Shown here: in pieces, positions 47,720 through 56,305 of the stretch
How the letters are laid out: each line of letters opens with the position of its first letter
How positions within the stretch are numbered: position 1 is the first letter of the stretch
Source: Polytrichum commune
Taxonomy: Eukaryota > Streptophyta > Polytrichopsida > Polytrichales > Polytrichaceae
DNA: 64,000 nucleotides
Direction of reading: 5' to 3'
Assembly: GCA_950295325.1 (NCBI GenBank)
Contig: OX485809.1
Span: 15,066,001-15,130,000, forward strand
The notes under the pieces: generated by a model
Database searches by the model: none
What the model was told of the DNA's origin: nothing
What the model saw: the letters and a program-made list of their open reading frames with translations, nothing else
Translations under genes and position numbers: made by a program

Positions 47720-49040
47720 TACTTTGAATGCGTTGGCTGGTAGCAGGAAGCTCCAAGTACATTGACAGTGTCAGGTAGTATGTAAACAACATATTCTTCA
47801 TCTTCATGACTCTTTAGAACAAGCTGCTCAGCCAAGCAAACAGGAAGTTCAAGAGGAACCTCCAACAGGAACAACCCAACCTTGTAAAAACAAGAGACAG
47901 TTACTACTAGAAATAGTAGCTACAAGAACACAGGAAAGCATTTCAGAGACTTTAGCAGCAAACCCTTGCGGAGTGATAGAAAGGAAAAGGCTCTATAGCT
48001 CACTCTGTTTCTGTAACAGTGCTATCAATCACTATATTCGTTAATTGGAGACTTTGGAAAGTCTCAAAATAAACTTTACTCATGGTTTGGGATGCAGTAT
48101 TGTGAACGTGAGGAACATTGGTAAAGAACTTTCTACATATTCATGCATGAGGAGTATATATATTTCTAAATATAATAAGTATCTATATCATAATCGAAAA
48201 CATGCACTAAACACGATATCGGACTTCAAGTCCTTGATTAGTCTCCAAATCATAAAAGTCTCCAATTAATGAATATAGTGATATCAGGATTGTATATTCT
48301 GACCACCCTTTGCTATCTACGGCTGACTTCAGTTTAACGCTACCAATTTCGAAAGAGGACACTTACTTAGCAATACTACTTAATTTCCGCACTACCGTCC
48401 TCTTCAGATAGACAAGCACTATTGTACACACTTAAATTACTTACATCATCTGTGCAAGCTGAGACAGTTGACAGTTAGGAGAACAATTTCTAAAGCAAAG
48501 ATCAGTGAATTGAGTGCAATGACTGTCTGATAAAACCAGGAGGAAACCCACTCAACTCAGAACCTTCAGCTACGCCTGGGATCATCATAAACCCTAAGGA
48601 GAGGAGCACAGCAGAATGAAGGAGAGGACAAACGGACATGCTGCCAGTGCAGGTCGCCATGACAAATGACACAACCCAATTCTACATTTGCACTATCTTA
48701 TCCAACCACCAACCACCAACCCAACAGAAGCAAAGTCAAGTCCAAAACTTCCACAATCTCACTCTTCCTACCAATAATCACTATCCACAGCGGTCCACGA
48801 AATTACAATGGAGCCCTCACCATCCAAATGCTTCCCCATCTCACAACAACAAACACCTCCACAACAAACAAAATTACCTTCCCCTCTCCTCTCCTCCCCT
48901 AACCCTCCAAACACTAAGACTCCAATCGCTACAAAAGCCAACACCTAGTCTGCTCCAAATCAGGCCCTGAGCTTTCCCAAACGACAGCCCAACATTTTCC
49001 AGAGCAAGACAAAGCTGGATAGGAGGAGACTTGAAAGACT
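47720..49040 (-). pseudogene. inverted, gutted copy of the 5' part of the NicO-type transporter gene
   Basis: Read on the minus strand, this aligns with 29068-30920: the promoter (CTCCTCTCCTCTCCCC tract, GGGGAAGCATTTGGATGGTGAGGG), the leader ending TTGGGTTGTGTCAT, and the start codon at 48660 followed by MATCTGSM. After eight codons the match jumps to intron 1 (the GGTTTATGATGATCCC region), so about 300 bp of exon 1 including its donor is deleted. The intron match continues through one unit of the duplicated intron segment to the exon 2 acceptor region near 47725, then ends in an unrelated repeat. A MITE has inserted at 48028-48282. It cannot make the transporter. Confidence 0.87.
48028..48282. 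mobile_element. MITE with 28-bp terminal inverted repeats inside the transporter pseudogene
   Basis: Left end ATCACTATATTCGTTAATTG followed by GAGACTTT; right end is its reverse complement with one mismatch. Element length is about 255 bp. Aligning the flanks with intact intron sequence near 30190-30215 shows an empty site, with a short TGAT-type duplication at the borders. The type is unassigned and it has no coding capacity. Confidence 0.85.
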
Positions 49041-49281
49041 CCCGGCCAAATTCAACCTCTTACAGCTATCGTTCGAAAATTTCATGAAAGAAAGTTCCTA
49101 ATGAGAAAGTATCAGCGACTCCACATGGATTACAGTGTTTCACATCTTTACTTCATTATACAGATCCATTCCCTTAGAAAGGAAAATATACATAAGGTTG
49201 AAGAAAGGTCAGAATCTAAGACCTCGATAAGAATGAGAACTATATGAGTACAGCATTTCAATAGTCAGTGCCAACGTGCAC

Positions 49282-50559
49282 CTAGAAGTACATGTCTGTC
49301 GAGACCATACGATCGGTTCCACATAGTGCAAGATGATCGGGGTATACATCAATGTGGCCGTAAGCATTCGTGCCTGGAGGACACTCCAATACTGCTTCTA
49401 GCACATGATGATGAACACCATGAGAATCTCGAGAATGTCCACCTTCGTGGGCATGACCAGCCAGGCATGCCACCACACAATTATGCTTGTGCACTACATC
49501 CATCACCTCTTCGTAATTCCAAAGCAATGTTGAAGGAAATGCCGCACCCGGGTCAAGAGGCAGGTGAGAACATATCACTACCTTCTGCTCAGAAGCAGTA
49601 GCTTTCTGAAGCTCCTTCTCAATCCACTCCAATTGCTCTTCTCCCACGCCCCCGTTGAATTTCACAAATCTTCTGTCAACTCCATTCAACCCCTCTGGAC
49701 TATTCTTGTCACTATTGGGGTTCTTACTCTCAAGCAATTCCAATGCAGCTCTTGTCCGTGGGTGATCCTCAGGCCATCCCACTGCACTTACATCGTACCC
49801 ATCCAAAACTACAAAAAGAAATCCAGGAGCTGGGCTGAAGGAGTAATAGGCCACACCATCATCGGTCGCAGGGATGGCCAGAATTTCATTCAACTCTGTG
49901 CGGGGAAGATTGTACAGACAATGGTTGCCTAACATGTGGTACACATGTCCACCTGTGTAATTCCCAAACAATGACAAAACCCTATTGAAAGCTTCCCGGG
50001 ACTGATCCTTGGGACAGAGTCCATCTACAATGTCACCAAAGTGAATTGCAAATGCCAAACCCCCCCGCATGTTCCATGCATCGACTGCTTCCTGCAAACA
50101 TTCTAACGCATGCCGATAGTAGCGTGGGACACCAAGGAAAGATTTCCCATTCTGAATGTCAGCATACTGGATGTCTGTAATAACACCAAACGAAAACAAG
50201 GGTTTCTCGCCCTTCCCCTCCTTGGCAGAGGTCGCCAATTCCTTTAATTCTTGAGCTCTATCCACCTCAATCGCCATCCGTCCGACGCTCTCATCAACAG
50301 CTCGATGACAGTTTATCCTTAAAGAGTTCGACAACTGACAACCCTTATACGCAGCAGCCCTGAAGCAACTCCCTTTCCGCCAAATTGCTTCAATCCCTAA
50401 TTGCTCCCCGAAATTGCAACAAGCTGCCGTCGAATACAGAAGCGTCCCCTGTATGTGCACAAATGGGATAACAAAGAAAACAACAAAAATTCTGCTTAAC
50501 TTTTGGTAATATTGGAGATGCCCGAGCTTGTTGCCACGATGATCGAACACCTGTAGCAT
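49282..50559 (-). CDS. Mn2+-dependent ADP-ribose/CDP-alcohol diphosphatase (calcineurin-like phosphoesterase)
   Basis: A 425-residue frame with no intron. The metallophosphoesterase motifs appear in order: FSFGVITDIQYAD at about 122-134, FGDIVDG at 174-180, MLGNHCLYN at 209-217, SHLPLDPG at 331-338 and GHAHEGGH at 368-375. The DIQ start, where most family members have DxH, and the C-terminal CPPGTNAYGHIDVYPDHL are typical of the ADPRM branch, which hydrolyses ADP-ribose and CDP-choline-like substrates. Relatives are about 310-340 residues, so the internal ATG at 50277 (MAIEVDRAQELKEL, 331 residues) is a strong alternative start. The upstream 94 codons contain a hydrophobic segment (FVVFFVIPFVHI) and could be a signal anchor or organelle leader, or a fortuitously open leader. 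Plus-strand frames over this gene are shadows. Confidence 0.9.
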   Translation of the reverse strand: MLQVFDHRGNKLGHLQYYQKLSRIFVVFFVIPFVHIQGTLLYSTAACCNFGEQLGIEAIWRKGSCFRAAAYKGCQLSNSLRINCHRAVDESVGRMAIEVDRAQELKELATSAKEGKGEKPLFSFGVITDIQYADIQNGKSFLGVPRYYRHALECLQEAVDAWNMRGGLAFAIHFGDIVDGLCPKDQSREAFNRVLSLFGNYTGGHVYHMLGNHCLYNLPRTELNEILAIPATDDGVAYYSFSPAPGFLFVVLDGYDVSAVGWPEDHPRTRAALELLESKNPNSDKNSPEGLNGVDRRFVKFNGGVGEEQLEWIEKELQKATASEQKVVICSHLPLDPGAAFPSTLLWNYEEVMDVVHKHNCVVACLAGHAHEGGHSRDSHGVHHHVLEAVLECPPGTNAYGHIDVYPDHLALCGTDRMVSTDMYF

Positions 50560-50575
50560 AAACCCTAAATCCTGA
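50558..50575 (-). promoter_or_regulatory. telo-box-like motif at the diphosphatase 5' end
   Basis: ATAAACCCTAAATCC (plus-strand view) directly abuts the first ATG at 50559, and AAACCCTGA follows near 50581. Such motifs are common around plant transcription starts. If transcription starts here, the ATG at 50559 would lie at the very 5' end and translation from 50277 would be favoured. Confidence 0.35.
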
Positions 50576-50599
50576 GCTCCAAACCCTGATTATAAAGAA

Positions 50600-52410
50600 A
50601 GAAGAGTTTGGTAAACATTAGCTTACCATTTTCGTACCTCTTAAGAAAATCCTTGAAGCATCTGCTGCCGCCCAAGCAACAAAATAGATGTCAATTGAAC
50701 AAAAGAGATGTTCATTGCTTGCTTGCCGATCCGAATGCGAGCTCGCATTCACGATTCTCATATTGCCGCAACGTAACTTATTAGCATCTCAATGAAGGCT
50801 GTAGTTTACACAATCCGGGTTTAATACGTGCACTTCCAACGGCCACCGCCAAATTTCCACACTATCATTGGGTTTCGTAAAGTTTTCTCCTTATTTCGTA
50901 AAGTTCAAGGAGCCTAAAACAAGCTTCTTCCTTCCTTCTTCCAACTAGCCCACTTCTCCTAGGACTTTAAGCACGCTATTAGGGCAAGATGATTAGCATC
51001 AAGGTTGTCATTTTCGTCACAATTTTTGGAGTTTGTGTGAATATCTTGTTCATATTTGATGGCAAGTTCACATTTCGACCTATAAAATACATAAGATTGA
51101 TGATCCATGTGGCGGATTGTTTCATCCCATTGAAGTTGGCAACTAGTCAAACATATTTCCATGAATATCATGAGTCATTTTTTTGCAGCTACTTGTAAAT
51201 GTTGAGATATGCTTAAAGGAGCCATTGTTTGGCATTTGGTGCGCTAGATGTGCGAAAATTTTCTTTGGCCATGACATGATTGTAGAATAGATTTGTCACA
51301 AGTGAGGATAACAGATAAGAGCCAAATCATGAAGTGCATTGAGCTTAAAAGTGTTGAAATTCAGGCTACTCTCAAGGTTGAGTTTTGCTAACATAGTCGC
51401 AATGGTGACATGCTTTACAAGCGTAACTTTTCTCATGGTGGATTCCTTTCCCAAGACATGGGTTGATTGGTATCTATTCTCTTTTGATTTTGTGAAATCA
51501 CATCGATTCTCACCCCAAAAAAATTGTCAACTATCTAAGTTATAGAAAGTCAATATTATGTGTTTTTTTTGTTTGATTCTTTGTGAACACCTAGATTCCC
51601 TCAAAAATGTTGACGATATGAATGGAACAAGGAGGCTTGCCAACAATGTTTGGCATTTGGTAATGTGGTTTTTGACTATTGGTTATTTGTAGTCACTTGT
51701 ATTTCAGTCCTTGGTCATTCACTTGTTGAGTTTGTATTTTATTTTTCACTTTATCCTTCCATGTTGTTCTCTCTCCCAAGCCTTCAGGCAACTGGGGGTT
51801 GAATGTTCCAAACACCTACTAAGGGGGGAGGGTAAATTGGAGGAGGGGGAGGATGGAAATGTTGAGTTTGTTGTAAAGATGGGGCTTGGTATTTTTTAGT
51901 GAGCTTAAATTGCAATGTAATAGCAACCAAACTAAGGGGAGGGGGGGAGTGGAAATGTTTAAAACCAAATTCTAGATTGGGTGCCAAAGGACTTTGTTTA
52001 TGAACACCTAATATGAATGGTACAATAAAAACATGCATGCTATAAGTGTATTGTTGATTCATCATAACTTAACATCAAAATACTAATTTGGGGTCTTTGA
52101 TCCTAGATTTGTGTTAATTAGACTATAAACAAATTCTTGGGGCTTTACATAGTAATCATTGATTTCACCCTCTCCCTCAGTAGGTTCTACTAAACATCAC
52201 CCAGTGCCAAATTTTTGATGTGCTCAAGTCTTACCACTCCACTACTCTACCACTCTACCGCTCAATGAATAAGATGTTACATGCATAAAGCTCTACCCAC
52301 TGGATGAATTGGTGACTGACCTTGGCTCTCCTTGTTTATAGCTCCCCCAATACCTCATCTTGCCATTAAAAGTAGATGGTGGTGACTATCCCTATCTTTA
52401 GAGCTAATAA
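50600..52410. other. 5' flank of the diphosphatase gene and gene-free stretch
   Basis: No further gene. The small frames at 50959-51198 and 51339-51545 have no recognisable domain. Confidence 0.45.
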
Positions 52411-52710
52411 CTACAATATATATGGTATTTAGTGCCACCAATTCTAATTGTCTTGTTCACTACTAATTGCAAACTGTGGTATAGTGTCATCACCACTAAA
52501 TGTTAACCCAACATTATTTGTCATCCCTTGTAAATGTTTTTGAGGATCATAGATTTACAGTGTTGCAATTATTGACCAAGTGATTTTTCATCCAAATTTC
52601 AATCATCCATGACATTATTTGTAAATTTATTCATAAGAAAAGCCACCTGAAAAGTTACCATAGTGACATTAAATACCGTATGACACCAAAGATCATATTT
52701 AGTGTAATAT
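52411..52710. mobile_element. degraded MITE of the CACTAAAT palindromic-end family
   Basis: The left end ...ATGGTATTTAGTGCCACC and right end GATCATATTTAGTGTAAT flank an interior clearly related to 33138-33509 (ATTCTAATTGTCTTG, CACTACTAATTGCAAAC, ATTATTTGTCAT, CAATCATCCATGACATT). Both end palindromes have mutated. Confidence 0.65.
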
Positions 52711-53210
52711 GCCACTTCCGCTCTTAATACGATGTACTTGAAAACAAGGCATACTTTGTGTTGGAGTGTCCTTTATAGTAACTCCATTAAAGATAAGTTC
52801 CAATCACTTTTTGAAAGTCACAAGTCTTTCTTCCTATTGGAACATTGAGTTGATATGAGCCTCTAGCTCACAAAACCCTACCGCACTCCACCACTCTAGG
52901 TGATTAGTTGGTTTGACACCATTCCTAATGTATTTTCTAGTTCATAAGCCTTTAGGCTTCCCATACTCTCAAATCAATTTCATTTCATTTGACAACAAAC
53001 TGAACATAAAAGTTAATATTATGATCATTTTAGGCGAAAGATCTTTAGTGAGCACATGGAAGTCTAGTCACCCATATTCATAGCCCTCCACATTCAAGTG
53101 GACCTCCATAATGTGGTTGGATGGCAGCTCATCCTTAACTACATGCGAACACCTCTGACCCATTATTTTCTAGAATCTAGTGGGCAAGCGGCCTACATGG
53201 AAACTCACCC
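52711..53210. other. non-coding stretch
   Basis: Nothing recognisable beyond AT-rich sequence between two MITEs. Confidence 0.4.
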
Positions 53211-53213
53211 TAA

Positions 53214-53575
53214 GGGCATGTTTACACGAGAGCCATTAGGCCATGGCTCTTGAGAATCCCTGAATTCTCATTGGTTGAGAGTGTTATGAAGCCCCACTTT
53301 AGGTTTACATGAGGGTAGTTTTGGACCACAACCAACTATCTTAAGTGAATGAAAAACTACATGGAATCCCACAAGGGATTTTTTTCCGGGACAAATCTTG
53401 AAGATAGGCATGATGGAAAATGTGGCAGGAGTTTGGGTTCACAATAAGAGCTTGTGCCCTCCACAAAAACTTTGGGCTATGGTCCATGGACTTCTCTATG
53501 GTCTCATCCAAAAATCCATGCATACTAGTCATTTAAGAGCCATGGCCTAATGATGCCTTTGGAGTAAACATGCCC
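53214..53575. mobile_element. MITE, GGGCATGTTTACAC family, complete
   Basis: Ends GGGCATGTTTACAC and GTAAACATGCCC with TAA outside both (53211-53213 and 53576-53578). Subterminal GCCATTAGGCCATGGCTCTT and AGAGCCATGGCCTAATG extend the inverted repeat. The TAA duplication and termini fit PIF/Harbinger (Tourist). Confidence 0.85.
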
Positions 53576-53579
53576 TAAG

Positions 53580-54460
53580 TTTGCAACAACAATAGTGGAT
53601 CCCACTACACCGAATATTGTATTTAGTGTCACTTATGACAATATTTAGAATTACACAACGCTATGATTATATACTGTACATCTCATTTTTGTCAACAGAG
53701 GTCAAAGTGGTTGTTCCGACAATTATAGAACACTAACATCTTTACTTGGTCAAAAATTACATTAACATTAAGACGATAAAGTACTATGTAACTCCAAATA
53801 GTAAGTGTACTTACATAGTAGTAGCCCCCATTAGGCCATGGCTCTTGAGAATCCTTGAAATCTCGTTGGTTGAGAGTGTCATGGGCCCCCACTTTAGGTT
53901 TACACGAGGGCAGTTTTGGACCACAACCCACTATCTTAAGTGAATAAAAATTCTACATGGAATCCCACATACAAAGTATGGATAATGTTGGCCGGGATTA
54001 TAGGGGTTTTTTTTCGGGACGAGTCTTGAACATAGGCATGACGGGATTTGTGGCAGAAATTTTTGGTTCACAGTTCAAGCTTCTTCCCTAAAATGTTTTT
54101 TAAAAAAACTTCCTCCATCGACTTCTCTATGGTGTCATCCAAAAATCCAGGTGTACCAGTCATTTAAGAGCCATGGCCTAATAATGCCTTTGCGGTAAAC
54201 ATGCCCTAAGTTCGCCACAACAACAGTAGATCCCAACTACACTAAATAGTGTATGTAGTGTCACGTATTACAATATTTGGAATTCCACAACGCTATAACT
54301 ATTTACTGTAGATCTCATTATTTGTCAACAAAGGTCAAAGTGGTTGTTCGGACAATTATAGAACACTAGCATCGTTCCTTGGTCAAATTTTACATTAACA
54401 GCAAGACAATAAAGTACTACGTAACTCCAAATAGTAAACGTACTTACACATAGTAGTAGA
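53580..54460. repeat. tandem segmental duplication of MITE plus flank
   Basis: The ~240-bp flank 53579-53825 (GTTTAGTGTCACTTA, AACGCTATGA, GGTCAAAGTGGTTGTTC, GACAATTATAGAACACTA, ATAAAGTACTAYGTAACTCC) recurs at 54210-54455. Each copy follows a MITE copy, so the unit is MITE plus flank with a period of about 630 bp. The end of this flank resembles part of 54890-55075. Confidence 0.82.
53829..54206. mobile_element. MITE, GGGCATGTTTACAC family, left end lost
   Basis: Second copy in the tandem duplication. It starts abruptly at CATTAGGCCATGGCTC, without the GGGCATGTTTAC tip, and ends GTAAACATGCCC then TAA (54207-54209). It differs by several insertions from the complete copy. Confidence 0.78.
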
Positions 54461-54619
54461 CCCCCATTATTAATGAATTTACTAATAAAAACACTACTAA
54501 GGAGATGGGATAATATAAACAACAGGCTAGTAGGCTAGTGCATTAAGGTTCCTGACACTTGGCTTGTGCCTCTGCACCTCGTGAGAGGCACGCACCCTAT
54601 CAATAAGCAGGTTATATAT

Positions 54620-54662
54620 GGGCCTCTCCCTCTCTCTCTCTCTATATCTCTCTCTCTCTCCT
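54620..54662 (+). repeat. CT microsatellite
   Basis: CTCTCTCTC interrupted once by TATAT. A 10-C run follows at about 54711-54720. Confidence 0.9.
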
Positions 54663-54779
54663 GGTACGCCACGTGGTCATTGCCACGTGTCGATCACCCG
54701 GCCAACCCACCCCCCCCCCCTCTTTTAAATTTGAAGCCCCACAATGTACCTTGCCTTGGCGGCTTTCAAATGTGAGTCC

Positions 54780-56035
54780 TGATTAACCCTTAGGTGTTTA
54801 CTCTAAATAATTTAGAATCATCTTGATTAGTAAGAATTTAGTCTCGTGGAATTGGTGCCACACCGCATGAACGGGGAGAACCCGACTATTGAATTTAGTG
54901 TGACTTACTATTTGGAGTTACACAATGCTATATTAATGTTTTCTTGTTTTCTTTTTTTGTCAAGTAAAGATGTTCATGTTTTGTGCAATAATGAGAGATA
55001 CAGTGAATAGTTACAACATTGCGTAATTGTAATTAGTAAGTGATACTAAAGTGCAATATTTAGTGTAGTTTATGTAGATGAACCGGTTGAGTTTGAGAAA
55101 TGACCGGTTGAAGTTCAAGAGTTCAAGGAAATCATTCATCATTGTTTTAGGAATATATAGAATATATCCCACTAATTTCTCACACTCACTGATAGCCCTC
55201 CCTCACTAATCTGGATAAACAATGTAGTTATAGATGAAACGGTTGAATTTGAAGAAAAAAATTGGTTGAAGTTCAAGACTTCAAGAAACTTATCAATTAT
55301 GTTAGAGGAATATATGTGGAATATGCCTCATATTAATAAATAAAAACCTCAAAATATCATAATATGTAACCAATTGGACTTGGGAAACACTACGACTTTG
55401 ACCACTTGTGCTCAAAAATCTCCCCGGACACTAGAGACGATCATGTAAGTCATTGTTGTGAATTCGGTAAGTACACCTAGATCGTTCATTTAAGCATCCG
55501 ATGAGTACAATTGTTAGTATGATTATTATTAAAGATATTTTCTCTTCTTTTTAAGTTGTTGGGTCTTGTTGGGAATTGTTGAGTTACTCCACCTTGATGA
55601 TTAGGAGTTTTGTCGGTCCATTATGTGTCTTGCCCCATGAATTGTCTCAATGTTATGAAGTTGGTTGATTGCAATATAGTATTCCGTGAATGGTACCACT
55701 TAAGTGCATGTTTGGAAGTTCATAGTCACTTTAGGCAAGGATCACACTCCGTATAGGTGTAGTTATCATGCTCCTCGACCGCATCTTCAGATAGATAGAT
55801 AGATAGAAACTCCGGTCCCTATTTAAAGGGGCCGGCGTGAATGAAGTGTCCGTTCGTATTGTCAAATAACCCGATGCCCACCGGACAAGGGGAAATTTGG
55901 ACAATACTACTCTCCCCTTCCGGGGATGGACACTATAGTAACCGGAGAACAAAATAAAGGTAACCCTCCTTAGTTGATTAGCGCGCAGTTGTGTCAGTGT
56001 TATAGTATAAGATGTAATTTGTTGTGTTTGGTGAA
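54780..56035. other. repeat-derived stretch, no gene
   Basis: It contains a degenerate relative of the 53580-54460 flank at 54890-55075 and an inverted, diverged relative of the CCGGTT repeat at 55080-55330. A GATA-type short repeat lies at about 55792-55806. No exon was recognised. Confidence 0.5.
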
Positions 56036-56157
56036 CGCCAAGTCATGTTTCCTTGGCTGGTTGAGGGAGGATGTTTAGCTGCATGTAGACGTTCCGGGTT
56101 CGACTCCCGTTGATTACGTCTGAATGTTTAGTGTGTTATACATGACTTGGTGTTGCT
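56036..56157 (+). other. tRNA-like segment flanked by an 11-bp inverted repeat
   Basis: An A-box-like TGGCTGGTTGAGG near 56055 and a B-box GGTTCGACTCC near 56097 have nearly tRNA-like spacing. They lie between CCAAGTCATGT and ACATGACTTGG, which could pair. It does not fold as a canonical tRNA (no 7-bp acceptor joined to a proper anticodon arm), so a tRNA relic or SINE head is more likely. It lies about 150 bp beyond the 3' end of the transposon remnant's last frame. Confidence 0.4.
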
Positions 56158-56305
56158 AGTGATTTAAAGGCAGGAAAATTGTACCAACCAGCCGGCTCCT
56201 ACCCATCTTCCTGAGTTATTGGAGTTTACATTGTTCAATAAATAAAGGACTATTTTATGGTCCTTGTCTTATTATTGTTATTTTGTTTGTTTGTATATTT
56301 ATTTA

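Noticed and set aside
49326-49932. Plus-strand frames of 91 and 122 codons inside the diphosphatase gene
   Set aside because: Antisense shadows of a gene with all phosphoesterase motifs; no independent evidence.
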